Shown piece after piece: positions 33,555-42,838 of a stretch of DNA of 64,000 bases. The notes below the pieces were generated by a model. It was given only the letters and a program-made list of their open reading frames with translations. It was not told where the DNA came from and made no database searches. Made by a program: the position numbers and the translations under genes. Origin of the DNA: Actinomycetota bacterium (GTDB lineage Bacteria > Actinomycetota > Acidimicrobiia > Acidimicrobiales > Microtrichaceae); NCBI GenBank assembly GCA_016870275.1, contig VGBZ01000001.1, positions 163,719 through 227,718 of the forward strand, in the 5' to 3' direction. Position 1 is the stretch's first letter, and each line of letters opens with the position of its first letter.

Positions 33555-34490
33555 ATGTTCGCCCGGGTCATCGGAGTAATCGGCCGGATCATGGTCGCCC
33601 TCGGTGTGTTCCTCCTCGGCTTCGTGGGCTACCAGCTGTGGGGAACCGGTCTCCAGGAGTCAGGCGCTCAGGATGCGCTCGCCGCTCAGCTCGTACCCGC
33701 CGGGACCGACCTGGATCCCTCCACCGTCGACGTCGACGAACTCGTCGAGCAGCTCGCTGCCACCGACCCCGCCACGGCGCCACCGCTCGCCTCGCCGCCG
33801 ATCGGCCAACCCGTCGGGTTCATCGAGGCCCCCCGGATCGACCTCACCCGTGTCGTGGTGGAGGGGGTGTCCAAGGAGGAGCTGAAGCAGGGGCCCGGCC
33901 ACTACCCGTCCACGCCGCTCCCCGGTCAGGCCGGCAACTCCGGCATCGCCGGACACCGGACGACCTACGGGGCGCCGTTCAACCGGATCGACGAACTCGC
34001 CGTCGGCGACGAAGTCGTCCTGACCACACCACAGGGCCGGTTCGTGTACCGGGTGCTGCCGGGACTCGTCGCCGGCCAGGCGTGGTACACCGTCGATCCG
34101 TCCGACGTGTCGGTCCTGCGTGACTTCGGCGACACCCGGATCACGCTCACGGCATGTCACCCCAAGTACTCGGCGCAGTTGCGTATCATCGTCCATGCCC
34201 GGCTCGAGACGCCCGCAGCGGCGTCCGTTCCCGTCAGTGACGCTGACGACACTGCCCCTGCGGCGAACCCCGATGAGGGCCAGGCCAGCGATGCCGACCT
34301 CGGCGGCGATCAGTCTGCGCTCCTCCCTGCCATCGGGTGGGGCGTGGCGGCGCTGTTGTTGATCAGCAGCGGTTGGGTGCTCGGCCAGCTCTGGCGCAAG
34401 CCGCCGGCCTACCTGCTGTTCACCCCACTCACCCTGGGCGCCGTGTGGATGTGTTATGTGTACCTCGACCGCTACATCCCGGCGCTGTGA
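33555..34490 (+). CDS. class E-type sortase with extra C-terminal membrane segments
   Basis: The 311-residue protein starts with a signal anchor (about 5-30). The sortase beta-barrel contains the catalytic His in GIAGHRTTYG (near 135), Cys in TLTACHPKYS (near 198) and Arg in AQLRIIVHAR. A Ser/Asp/Ala linker leads to two C-terminal hydrophobic segments (LLPAIGWGVAALLLISSGWVL and LLFTPLTLGAVWMCYVYL). It joins cell-wall substrates by cutting LAXTG-like signals. No clear sorting-signal protein is found in the window. The septum lipoprotein gene follows 13 nt later. Confidence 0.9.
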   Translation: MFARVIGVIGRIMVALGVFLLGFVGYQLWGTGLQESGAQDALAAQLVPAGTDLDPSTVDVDELVEQLAATDPATAPPLASPPIGQPVGFIEAPRIDLTRVVVEGVSKEELKQGPGHYPSTPLPGQAGNSGIAGHRTTYGAPFNRIDELAVGDEVVLTTPQGRFVYRVLPGLVAGQAWYTVDPSDVSVLRDFGDTRITLTACHPKYSAQLRIIVHARLETPAAASVPVSDADDTAPAANPDEGQASDADLGGDQSALLPAIGWGVAALLLISSGWVLGQLWRKPPAYLLFTPLTLGAVWMCYVYLDRYIPAL

Positions 34491-34503
34491 CCACGATCCT
34501 CCG

Positions 34504-35088
34504 GTGAGCCACGTGCGCCGAGTGCCGCAGAACCGAACCCGCCGGCTCGTGCTCGCCGGGTTGCTCGCCGGGTTGCTCATCGGTGCTGCGTGCTCGAACG
34601 GCGCCGACGACTCCACAGGTACTGCGGCGGATTCACCCGACCAGGCGACCTCGACCGAGGCTCCACCCACCACCGCCCTCAGCGGCCCGCCGGTCGGTGC
34701 CGTGGCGCAGGGACTCCGATCGATCACCCCCGGCGTGTGCTTCTGGCCACCCGAGGACGACCCCGGGGCCGAGGACACCGCCGTGTGGGTCGTCGACTGC
34801 GCCGTGCCACACCGACACGAGATCCTCGACGTGATCCGCTACGACGGCCCGGTCGCCCGGGAAGGACGGTTCCCGGGGAGCAGCGTGATCGAGGACTGGG
34901 CCAATGAGCAGTGTTACGCCCGGTTCGAACCGTTCGTCGGTAGCCCGTGGACCCGCTCCGAACTCGACCTCTACTCGTGGTGGCCCAGTGCGGCGTCCTG
35001 GGATCGCGCCGATCGCAGCGTCATCTGCGTCGTGTTCGATCCGTCCGACGAGGTCGTCACCAGCTCGTTCCGCGACACCCGACGCTGA
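34504..35088 (+). CDS. septum-formation-domain lipoprotein
   Basis: The 194-residue protein has a basic start, a lipobox LIGAAC (Cys about 29) and a Thr/Ser/Pro-rich linker. The C-terminal domain has the pattern seen in actinobacterial Septum_form proteins: an early Cys (GVCFWPPED), VDCAVPHRHEILDVI, a later Cys (NEQCYARF) and a final Cys (SVICVVF), suggesting two disulfides. GTG 34504 is chosen because it sits directly after the sortase gene. Role in septation is inferred from the family only. Confidence 0.72.
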   Translation: MSHVRRVPQNRTRRLVLAGLLAGLLIGAACSNGADDSTGTAADSPDQATSTEAPPTTALSGPPVGAVAQGLRSITPGVCFWPPEDDPGAEDTAVWVVDCAVPHRHEILDVIRYDGPVAREGRFPGSSVIEDWANEQCYARFEPFVGSPWTRSELDLYSWWPSAASWDRADRSVICVVFDPSDEVVTSSFRDTRR

Positions 35089-35152
35089 GCGTCACCGCCG
35101 TTCGGGAGCCGCCGATGGGGTTGCGGTCCGCACACCGTGTCGGGGCGCTCGT

Positions 35153-35932
35153 TCACTCACCTCGGAACACCGCCGGTCGACGCTCGGCGAATGCGGCCCG
35201 GCCCTCGACGAGGTCACCGGACGCCCACGCCCGGTCGAACGCCTCGACGTAGCGGCCGTCGGGGTCGCTGGCGACACCGTCGGGTGCGAGGAGGTCGAGG
35301 CCGATCTTCGACCCGGTGATGGCCAACGGCGCCAGCTGGGCGATCTGTCCGGCCAACTCCTCTGCGGCAGCCCGAACAGTCCCTCCGGGCCCGTACTCCG
35401 GGTCGACAGCGACGAGCTCGCTCACTGCGCCCAGCCCGAACGCCCGGTCGGCGGGGAGGATCCCGGCTGAGAGCAACATCCAACGGGCCGTGGAGGAGCC
35501 GAAGGTGGCTGCGAGCCGTGCGACGGTCCAGTGGTCGACCATCAAGCCCAACTTGGCCACCGGGACCGCGAACCGGGCGTCCGGCGTGGCGAGGCGCAGG
35601 TCGCAGGCCAGCGCCAACTGCACTCCCAGACCCATGCACGATCCGGCGACGGCGGCGATGGTCGGAACGCTCAGGCCGGCCAACCGGTCGAGGACGCTAC
35701 GGAGGGCGCGGGTGAAGGACTGATCCTCGAGCTCGCTCAGGTCGGCTCCGGCACAGAAGTGGTCGCCCGTTCCCCACAGGACCACGGCCCGAGGGCCGTC
35801 TGCTGCGACCTCGTCGAGTGCGGCATCGAGCTCTCCGAGCGCCGTCTGGTTGAGGGCGCCGCGCCGGTCGGGGCGGTCGATCGTGATCGTGGCGGTGCTC
35901 TGGCTGGGATCAGCGGCGTAGGTGATGATCAC
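35153..35932 (-). CDS. enoyl-CoA hydratase/isomerase family protein
   Basis: The 259-residue crotonase-fold protein has the first oxyanion segment HFCAGADLSEL (about 60-70) and the second AVAGSCMGLGVQLALACDL (about 96-114). The segment VDPEYGPGG replaces a clear second catalytic Glu, so hydratase and isomerase cannot be separated. GTG 35932 has AGGAG 6 nt upstream. It lies next to a second, distinct crotonase gene on the same strand. Confidence 0.88.
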   Translation of the reverse strand: MIITYAADPSQSTATITIDRPDRRGALNQTALGELDAALDEVAADGPRAVVLWGTGDHFCAGADLSELEDQSFTRALRSVLDRLAGLSVPTIAAVAGSCMGLGVQLALACDLRLATPDARFAVPVAKLGLMVDHWTVARLAATFGSSTARWMLLSAGILPADRAFGLGAVSELVAVDPEYGPGGTVRAAAEELAGQIAQLAPLAITGSKIGLDLLAPDGVASDPDGRYVEAFDRAWASGDLVEGRAAFAERRPAVFRGE

Positions 35933-36026
35933 ATCGGTCTCCTGATCGAACGGACGGTCACGTGTGCAGACAGGGGCACGGATACGGGGTGAAACGGGAA
36001 CGGTACGGGAACGGGACCGCTGACCC

Positions 36027-36815
36027 TCAGCGGTCGGTCCACCGGGGCGGCCGGCGTTCCTTGAACGCTGCGACCCCCTCGGCGGCATCCGCCAGACCCG
36101 TGGCGAGACCCAAGGTCGGGTGGAGGACCCGCAGGGCCTCAGCCGCCGAGAGGTCCCACGTCGCATGGAAGCTGTCTCGCCCCAACTCCATCACCGAACG
36201 GCTCTTGGCCGCCAGCGTTGCGGCGAGGTCGTCGACAGCACCGTCGAGTTGCTCGACGGGTACGACCCGGCTGACGAAACCGATCCGCTCGGCCTCTGCG
36301 GCGTCGACCCGTCGGCCGGTCATCATCAACTCGAGCGCCCGCTTGGGCGGCATCGACCGGCAGAGCGGGACGGTGATCATGTACGGCCAGAGGCCGACGT
36401 CGATCTCGGGCGTGGCGAACGTGGCGTCCTGTGCGGCAACGACGAGATCGCAGGACAACGCCACGCCGAACCCGCCGGCGAGGCAGAATCCCCGGACCTT
36501 GGCGATCGTCGGGCGGCCGAGGGTCCACAGGTCGTCGAACAGTCCGGCGAGTTGACCTCGCGCCCGGTGCAGTTCGGCGGTGTCCTCGCCGGTCATCCCG
36601 TCGAGGTCGGCACCGGCGCAGAAGGCCCGATCGCCGGACCCGGTCAGGACCACCACCCGCACGGCGTCGTCGGCCTGCGCCCGGGCGAGCGCTGTCCGGA
36701 GATCCGCAACGAGTGCCCAAGTGAGGGCGTTCCGACGCTCCGGCCGGTCGATCGTGACCGTGGCGACCCCGTCGGCGACGGAGTAGTCGACCCGGCCCGG
36801 AACGCCATCACTCAC
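36027..36815 (-). CDS. enoyl-CoA hydratase/isomerase family protein
   Basis: The 262-residue crotonase-fold protein has ERRNALTW near 28-35, AFCAGADLDGM near 61-71 and KVRGFCLAGGFGVALSCDLVVA near 100-120. GTG 36815 is preferred because a TAGCGT box lies 7 nt upstream; the frame extends to 36845 across the divergent promoter. It is followed after 94 nt by the other crotonase. It likely acts in fatty acid or aromatic beta-oxidation; the substrate is unknown. Confidence 0.88.
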   Translation of the reverse strand: MSDGVPGRVDYSVADGVATVTIDRPERRNALTWALVADLRTALARAQADDAVRVVVLTGSGDRAFCAGADLDGMTGEDTAELHRARGQLAGLFDDLWTLGRPTIAKVRGFCLAGGFGVALSCDLVVAAQDATFATPEIDVGLWPYMITVPLCRSMPPKRALELMMTGRRVDAAEAERIGFVSRVVPVEQLDGAVDDLAATLAAKSRSVMELGRDSFHATWDLSAAEALRVLHPTLGLATGLADAAEGVAAFKERRPPRWTDR

Positions 36816-36822
36816 CTCGACC

Positions 36823-36832
36823 ACGCTAGTTT
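36823..36832. promoter_or_regulatory. interlocked divergent -10 boxes
   Basis: ACGCTAGTTT holds TAGCGT on the minus strand (36828-36823, 7 nt before GTG 36815) and TAGTTT on the plus strand (36827-36832, 6 nt before GTG 36839). The two boxes share CTAG bases, so the two promoters cannot both be occupied at once. Confidence 0.55.
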
Positions 36833-36838
36833 CCCGAC

Positions 36839-37534
36839 GTGGCACTGGTTCCCACCCTGCTCGCCGTGGGGTTCGGCGTCGTCCTCGGTTTCCTCTGGGG
36901 TGGCTCCCCGGCCGACCTCATCGGTTGGAGACCGCCGTTGTGGGAGGCACTGCTCGCCGGTGTCGTCCTCACGATGCTGCTCGACGTGGTTCCGTTCTCC
37001 GGTGGGGTCGTCTCGTTCGTGGCGATCGTGGCGACCGGACTCCTGTTGGCCTTCGCCGTCATCAACATCCGCACCGGCGGGATGGTGTTGATCGTGGCCG
37101 GGCTCGCCCTCAATTTGTTCGTGACGATCATCAACTGGGGCATGCCGGTGACGGCCTGGGCGCTCGAGGCGTCCGGAACGGTCGACAACGCAGCCGTACC
37201 CGGACTGGTGCTCTCCGGCGGTCGCCGGCTCGGCGGGTTCCTGTCGTTCCTCGGTGACAGCATCCCGCTGCCATGGGGACAGGTGATCTCGCCCGGCGAC
37301 GTGGCCGTTCTGTTCGGTCTCACGCTGGTCGTGGCGAACGTGATGCGGCGCTACGAGGTGGGTGGCCCGTCACGCTCGGCCCGCGGCGAGCGCAACGCCC
37401 TCGGGTTCGACGGCCCGAGGGACTATCGAGACGCCCTCGATGCACTCGGACGGGGCCCGGCTCCACGACGCGGCCCCGGGTTGCACCCGTCGCGGCTCGA
37501 CACCCGCTCGTCGTCGCGCCCGAAGCGCGACTGA
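36839..37534 (+). CDS. DUF5317-like membrane protein
   Basis: The 231-residue protein has four to five hydrophobic segments in the first 135 residues and the family-like ALNLFVTIINWGMPV stretch near 98-112. A second hydrophobic segment (SPGDVAVLFGLTLVVANVMRR) precedes a basic, disordered C-terminus. Function is unknown for the family. GTG 36839 fits a leaderless start. A strong hairpin lies just after its stop. Confidence 0.7.
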   Translation: MALVPTLLAVGFGVVLGFLWGGSPADLIGWRPPLWEALLAGVVLTMLLDVVPFSGGVVSFVAIVATGLLLAFAVINIRTGGMVLIVAGLALNLFVTIINWGMPVTAWALEASGTVDNAAVPGLVLSGGRRLGGFLSFLGDSIPLPWGQVISPGDVAVLFGLTLVVANVMRRYEVGGPSRSARGERNALGFDGPRDYRDALDALGRGPAPRRGPGLHPSRLDTRSSSRPKRD

Positions 37535-37539
37535 TCCGG

Positions 37540-37561
37540 TGCCGGGTCCTCGGACCCGGTG
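37540..37561 (+). terminator. hairpin terminator candidate
   Basis: CCGGGTCC (37542-37549) and GGACCCGG (37552-37559) are perfect reverse complements, extendable by two G-U pairs, starting 8 bases after the DUF5317 stop. There is no U tract, as is common for high-GC stem-only terminators. A second stem (CCCGCAC/GTGCGGG, 37638-37661) sits in the leader of the WXG100 gene. The remaining 37562-37692 shows no gene. Confidence 0.6.
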
Positions 37562-37692
37562 ACAACGGCCGGATGTTCCGCTTTGATGCACGCACTGGTT
37601 CACCGTCGTGACCGGTGCTCGCCGACCACGGCCCCGCCCCGCACCGCTCCCGGCGTGCGGGCGGCCCTGCAACTCCCCTACGAGGAGGCCCC

Positions 37693-37959
37693 GTGCCCAA
37701 GCTCGGACTCGACCCAGAACAACTCACGACCCTCCAGCGTCAACTCAAGGCAGACGCCGACTCGATCAAGTCCCTCACGGCCAAGCTCGACGGACTGCTC
37801 AAGTCCGCCTGGTGGGAGGGACCGGACGCCACCCGCTTCCGTGGTGAGTGGGACGGCAACCACAAGGGTCAGCTGGCCCGGATCTCGGCCGAACTCGACA
37901 CGGCCGCCAAGCACGTGGCGACCAACGTGGCTCAACAGCAGCAGGCATCCTCCGGCTGA
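37693..37959 (+). CDS. WXG100 family (EsxA/B-like) protein
   Basis: The 88-residue protein is helical with a central W-E-G turn (SAWWEGPDATRF, near 40-52), the size and layout of ESX/type VII secreted helical hairpins. GTG 37693 has a strong GAGGAGG site. The FtsK/EccC-like ATPase gene starts 5 nt after its stop, so the two form a secretion pair. Only one WXG100 gene is seen; a homodimer is likely. Confidence 0.92.
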   Translation: MPKLGLDPEQLTTLQRQLKADADSIKSLTAKLDGLLKSAWWEGPDATRFRGEWDGNHKGQLARISAELDTAAKHVATNVAQQQQASSG

Positions 37960-37964
37960 GCCCT

Positions 37965-40900
37965 GTGGAACTCCGGTACCGGGTCCTCCCCTCCCTCCCC
38001 GGTCCGGATCCGGGACCGAACCCGGGCCGCGAGATCAAGGCCGATCCCGGCCTCGACGTGGCGGTCCGACTCGGTCCCGGCGCCACCATCGCCGACCTGG
38101 CCGAAGCGCTCGCCACAGCGCTCGGCCGGGTCGGCGAGCCCGCCTCACCGACCCCGGCCGACTCCGGCGCCGGGCTCACCGTGCTCAGACCGAACTCCCG
38201 GAATCGCCCGCCGCACCCCAGCGCCCCCGCACGGCTGGCCGCACCTCGATCGGGTGCCACCGTGGTGGTGGTGCCGGCGCCGTCGACACCACCCACGACA
38301 TCACCGCCCGCTCCGGTCCGACTCGTACCGGCGGTGGAGAGTGCGGGATCCACTCAGTTGACCTACGGCAGCAATCCGGTGACCGTCACGACGAACGGAA
38401 CGATCGACCTCCGAACGACCCGTGAGGCTGTGGCGTCGATCGACATCGACTCGTCGATCACCGTTCGCACCACCGGTCACTCCGGCCGGGTCGAGGTCGA
38501 CGGTCAACCGGTCCTCGGTGCGGTTCCGTTGCGGCCCGGCCAGTTGCTTCGGGTCGACACCTGGCTCGGATCCGTCTCCCTGACCGAGGACCTGCGCCCA
38601 CCACCCGAGGGTCCGCACCGACACCACGACGGTCGGGCCCGGGAGTGGCCGGCGCCGTCGGACGTGGCCGACGTCGACGCTCCGATCACGTTGCCGCCGC
38701 CGCCGGGCCGCCGCCGGACCCCGGGCTTTCCCTGGCTCAGCACCGCCGTACCGGTGATGCTCGGTCTGGGCATCTGGGTGGCGACGCAGAGTCTCGTGAT
38801 CGCCGGATTCGTGATGGCGAGTGTGGCGTTCGTGGTGGCCGCTGCGCTCGAGGCCCGACGTGAGGCCCGGCGCGAGCACCGACGGGATGTGGCCGCACAC
38901 CTCGAGCGACTCGACGACGCCATCGCAGCCGTCAGCGAACGTTCAGCGGCCTGGCGGCGGCGCAGTCGCTTCGCCCACCCCGGGGGCCCGGCGGTCGTCT
39001 CGGCCCGACATCGCCCCCGGTGGTCCCGTCACGGACCGGATCAGGGGCTGCTCGTCCGCCTGGGCACGACGATGTCCGTGGCGCCGATTCCGATCCAACT
39101 CGATGACTCCGGTGAGCCCGACCTGCTCGAGCAGGCACGATCGAGCCTGGACGCGGCCCGCACCGGTCCTGCCGACGTCGTGATCGACCTCGGTCGGCTC
39201 GCCGTCCTGGCCCTCATCGGCGACCCCGCCGTGACCGAGGCGATCGCCCGGAGCATCGTCACCGAACAGGCTGCGCTGGCCCCACCCGACGTTCTCGACA
39301 TCGTGGCCGTCTGCGGACCGGTGCGGCGCTCTGCCTGGGACTGGATCGACTGGCTCCCCCACTGCCGGAGCGCAGCACGCACCGGAGCCACTGCTCCCGC
39401 CGGCACGCTCCGCCTCGTCATCGTCGACGGCGACGACGACGAGGCTCGACGGGCCGGCCGGAACGCACTCGATCAACCCGGCGCCTGCGCACTCTGGCTG
39501 TCCCGGGACGACCGGGGCGTGCCACGCCACACCCCTGCGGTCGTTCGATGCCACCGACCCGACGCCGGGCCTGCTGCTCGGCCCGCTGCTGAACTCGTGA
39601 TCAGCGGCGGCCCGCCGATCGGGTTCGAACCGGACGTGGTGACACTCCGAGACGCCGAGTCGGCCGCTCGTCGCTGGTCGGCGTACCGGCCGATCCACCA
39701 GCACGACCAGACCGCAGCGCCACCACCCGTGATCGACTCGATCCTCGACGAACCCGGTGCGACGAACGACCCGGCCGTCATCGCGGCCCGCTGGCGTCGA
39801 TCCGCCGGACACGCCGGCCAACGCTCCCTGGCCGCTCCGATCGGCACCAGCGACGGCGGCGTGGTCGTCGTCGACCTCGCAGTCGACGGACCCCACGCCC
39901 TCGTTGCGGGCACGACCGGTTCCGGCAAGAGCGAACTCCTGCGCACCTGGTTGTTGTCCGCCGCCCTGTGCCACTCACCGGAGATGCTGAACCTCCTGCT
40001 CGTCGACTACAAGGGCGGGACGGCGTTCGCCGAGTTGGAGCACCTCCCCCACAGCGTCGGTCTGGTCACCGACCTCGACGCTCACCTCGGTGAACGTGTG
40101 GTGGTGTCGCTCAGAGCCGAGCTCCGATGTCGTGAGCTGCTCGAACGACAAGGCGCTCCGGCGCCGCCGGCACTCGTCGTGGCGATCGACGAGTTCGCCA
40201 CCCTCGCCCGTGAGCTTCCGTCGTTCGTCGACGGGGTCATCGACGTCGCCCAACGCGGGAGGAGCCTCGGGCTGCACCTGATCCTCGCGACCCAGCGACC
40301 AGCCGGTGTGGTGACCGACTCGATCCGGGCGAACACCTCGTTGCGCATCGCGATGCGCGTTGCCGACGACGACGACAGTCGTGACGTCGTCGGTGTGATC
40401 GACGCTGCGTACATCGACCCCCGTCGACCGGGAACGGCGCTGGTTCGGATCGGGACCGCATCTCCTCAGCCGGTCCGAGTGGCGCACTCGGGTGGCGCCC
40501 CTCGTCGTCAACACCGGACCGTGGTCGTCGAGCCGCTCCACGAACCCCGTGGCCCGTCCGAACCGCCCGCTCGCCCGATCGACGACGGACCGACGCAACT
40601 CGCCGTGGCGGTCGAGGCCAGCCGTGCCGCTGCACTGCTCGGTGAGCTCGCACCGCCTCGCCGACCGTGGCGCCCACCCCTCTGCGAGAACGTGACGCTC
40701 GACGGTGCGCACGCCACGACCGGATGGAGCCCCCGACCCGACGTCGGACAGGTGTGCGTGGGAGTCATCGATCGACCAGACGCCCAGACCACCGAACCGC
40801 TCGTGTTCGACCTCGACCGCCATGGCGGCGTGCTCGTCAGCGGCCCGGCCGGTTCGGGCCGATCGACCACCCTGGCGGTGACCGCAGCGTCGCTCGCTCG

Positions 40901-42050
40901 GCTCGGGGCGATCAGCCTGCACGTGGTCCACAGCGACGATTCCCTTATCGGTCTCCTGCCAACCGGCAGCGACCTGCTCCACCACGACGACACCGAGCGC
41001 ACGCTGCGGCTCCTGCGACGCCTCACCAACGGCCACCGATCGGACCGGACCAGCGTCGTGCTGATCGACGACGCAGACACGTGGTGTCACCGTCACGAAC
41101 GCACCAACCGGGGTGCGGCGCACGACGTTCTCGCCCGGCTCTGCACGAACAGCCGACAGCTGAACGTGGTGGTGGCCGTGTCGGTCGGCCGACCCGGCGA
41201 CCTCCCCCGGGCCGTCGCCGCTGCGCTCGGCAACCGGGTCGTGCTCGGCAGTGACGATGGAGCCGTCTGGCCGCCGGGCGGGGGCTCACTCGGATCGTTC
41301 CGGTTCCAGATCGCCGAACCGCCCCCACCGGTGGCGTGGTCTGCTCCCGCATCGACACCGAGACTGCCCGAGCGGGTCCCACTCGCAGTTCTCCCTGATC
41401 CCCACCCCTGGCTGCTCCCCGTCGGCATCGACGCCGATCGTCTCGAACCGGTGACGATCGACCTCACCGCCCGGCACCTGCTCGTCCTGGGCCCGCCGGG
41501 GAGCGGCCGCAGCACGCTGCTGCGCACCGTGACCAACCGGGTGCTCGCCGGCCGTCCGTCCACCGAGGTCCTGACGCTCGACGGCCGTGACCCTGCCGCC
41601 GGGTCGGCGGCGACAGCAGTGGCATCCCGACTCAACGAGCGACTCGATCAGCAGCGACGGTCCGACCGGGGCCGCCAACCGGATCTGCTCGTCGTGATCG
41701 ACGACATCGACGAGCTGTTCGACCTGACACTCGACACGGCACCGGCCGGGGCGCCGACCGCCAGCGAGTTCGACTCGCTGCTCATCGCCGCCATGCGGCG
41801 GAGCGATCTGGTTCGGTTCGTGGCCGCGGCGTCGGTCGATGGTGTGGCACGCAGCTTCGCCGAATCACCACGACTCCTACGGGCCGGACGCCACGGGGTC
41901 CTGCTCTCCTGCGACGCAGACGTCCACCCGAGCCTGCTCCACAGCGTGGTGCCCCGCCGAGAGGAGGTGCCGCACCGACCAGGACGGGGCTGGCTGGTCG
42001 GCGGAACGGACCCCGTGCTCGTCCACTTCGCAACACCCGAGGGGAGTTGA
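37965..42050 (+). CDS. FtsK/SpoIIIE (EccC-like) type VII secretion ATPase with three P-loops
   Basis: The 1361-residue protein has a low-complexity N-terminal part, an FHA-like beta stretch (about 130-210), two membrane segments (about 255-297) and three ATPase modules. P-loops are GTTGSGKS (649-656), GPAGSGRS (960-967) and GPPGSGRS (1176-1183). Only the first keeps the Walker lysine; Walker B of module 1 is VVAIDEFATL. It should drive export of the WXG100 protein across the membrane. GTG 37965 is chosen; the longer frame to 37848 overlaps the WXG100 gene. No EccB/D/E or mycosin gene is nearby. Confidence 0.92.
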   Translation: MELRYRVLPSLPGPDPGPNPGREIKADPGLDVAVRLGPGATIADLAEALATALGRVGEPASPTPADSGAGLTVLRPNSRNRPPHPSAPARLAAPRSGATVVVVPAPSTPPTTSPPAPVRLVPAVESAGSTQLTYGSNPVTVTTNGTIDLRTTREAVASIDIDSSITVRTTGHSGRVEVDGQPVLGAVPLRPGQLLRVDTWLGSVSLTEDLRPPPEGPHRHHDGRAREWPAPSDVADVDAPITLPPPPGRRRTPGFPWLSTAVPVMLGLGIWVATQSLVIAGFVMASVAFVVAAALEARREARREHRRDVAAHLERLDDAIAAVSERSAAWRRRSRFAHPGGPAVVSARHRPRWSRHGPDQGLLVRLGTTMSVAPIPIQLDDSGEPDLLEQARSSLDAARTGPADVVIDLGRLAVLALIGDPAVTEAIARSIVTEQAALAPPDVLDIVAVCGPVRRSAWDWIDWLPHCRSAARTGATAPAGTLRLVIVDGDDDEARRAGRNALDQPGACALWLSRDDRGVPRHTPAVVRCHRPDAGPAARPAAELVISGGPPIGFEPDVVTLRDAESAARRWSAYRPIHQHDQTAAPPPVIDSILDEPGATNDPAVIAARWRRSAGHAGQRSLAAPIGTSDGGVVVVDLAVDGPHALVAGTTGSGKSELLRTWLLSAALCHSPEMLNLLLVDYKGGTAFAELEHLPHSVGLVTDLDAHLGERVVVSLRAELRCRELLERQGAPAPPALVVAIDEFATLARELPSFVDGVIDVAQRGRSLGLHLILATQRPAGVVTDSIRANTSLRIAMRVADDDDSRDVVGVIDAAYIDPRRPGTALVRIGTASPQPVRVAHSGGAPRRQHRTVVVEPLHEPRGPSEPPARPIDDGPTQLAVAVEASRAAALLGELAPPRRPWRPPLCENVTLDGAHATTGWSPRPDVGQVCVGVIDRPDAQTTEPLVFDLDRHGGVLVSGPAGSGRSTTLAVTAASLARLGAISLHVVHSDDSLIGLLPTGSDLLHHDDTERTLRLLRRLTNGHRSDRTSVVLIDDADTWCHRHERTNRGAAHDVLARLCTNSRQLNVVVAVSVGRPGDLPRAVAAALGNRVVLGSDDGAVWPPGGGSLGSFRFQIAEPPPPVAWSAPASTPRLPERVPLAVLPDPHPWLLPVGIDADRLEPVTIDLTARHLLVLGPPGSGRSTLLRTVTNRVLAGRPSTEVLTLDGRDPAAGSAATAVASRLNERLDQQRRSDRGRQPDLLVVIDDIDELFDLTLDTAPAGAPTASEFDSLLIAAMRRSDLVRFVAAASVDGVARSFAESPRLLRAGRHGVLLSCDADVHPSLLHSVVPRREEVPHRPGRGWLVGGTDPVLVHFATPEGS

Positions 42051-42079
42051 ACGCACCGATTCCGCCGGCGGGGCCGGTC

Positions 42080-42805
42080 TCACCCGGCGGGGCCGGCCTC
42101 GTCCCGGTCGAGTTCGGCGAGGTCCTCGACGCTGACCCAGCCGCTGGCGAGTGCGTGATCCACCAGGTGCGACCGCCGCTCGCCGGCGACCTCGGCGAGG
42201 TCGCCGACCAAGCCAGACACTCCGACCCGGTCGAGTTTGGCGCAGAGGTTGTCGACCTTGCGGTGGTACTTCGAAGGGGTCCAGCCGAGTCGGCGGGCGG
42301 CAGCTCGGGCCGTCGGGATCCGACCGTCGGCCGGGTCGAGCAGTCGAGGTTCGCTCAGAGCCAGCACCAGCAGCCGCTGATCGGGATTGAGTTCCACCTG
42401 ACCCCACTCGAGCGTTCTCGGCGCCTCGCCCGGCGGGCCGGTACGCAGGTCGACGTCCCGTTCGAGCAGTTCCACCACGAGACCGAGTTCGTAGGTGATC
42501 GGCCCCGCCCGGAACCGGACGGTTCCCTCGGGGAACGCCAGCGCCGTTGCCGACCCGGGCCCGAGCGCCGTCGACGTGGTCGCGGTCGTGCTGCGCACGC
42601 TGAGAGCCGTTCGCCGACCGACGTTGCGCAGCCACCACGTGTCGCGATCGTGGAGCACCTCGAAAACGATCCGGTGGAGGTACGGGTTGGTGTCGAGTTC
42701 GAGGTCCGCTGACCGGCCGACGGTGAACCGGTCGGTGACCCGGTACTCCTCGCCGCAGAACTCAACGATCAGGGCCCCGGCACGACCGATTGCTGCTGCG
42801 TCCAT
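42080..42805 (-). CDS. FHA-like domain protein with C-terminal helix-turn-helix-like region
   Basis: The 241-residue protein has an FHA-like N-terminal half: FTVGRSADLELDTNPYLHR (about 27-45) then WWLRNVGRR, where the phosphothreonine-binding Ser/Asn residues are only partly kept. A C-terminal helical region (TARAAARRLGWTPSKYHRKVDNLCAKL) looks like a winged helix. ATG 42805 has GGGAGG 8 nt upstream. It converges on the FtsK-like gene. It may sense or regulate the secretion pair; that is inference. Confidence 0.68.
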   Translation of the reverse strand: MDAAAIGRAGALIVEFCGEEYRVTDRFTVGRSADLELDTNPYLHRIVFEVLHDRDTWWLRNVGRRTALSVRSTTATTSTALGPGSATALAFPEGTVRFRAGPITYELGLVVELLERDVDLRTGPPGEAPRTLEWGQVELNPDQRLLVLALSEPRLLDPADGRIPTARAAARRLGWTPSKYHRKVDNLCAKLDRVGVSGLVGDLAEVAGERRSHLVDHALASGWVSVEDLAELDRDEAGPAG

Positions 42806-42838
42806 CTCGGACCTCCCGTCAGTGACGGTGCGGCCTGC

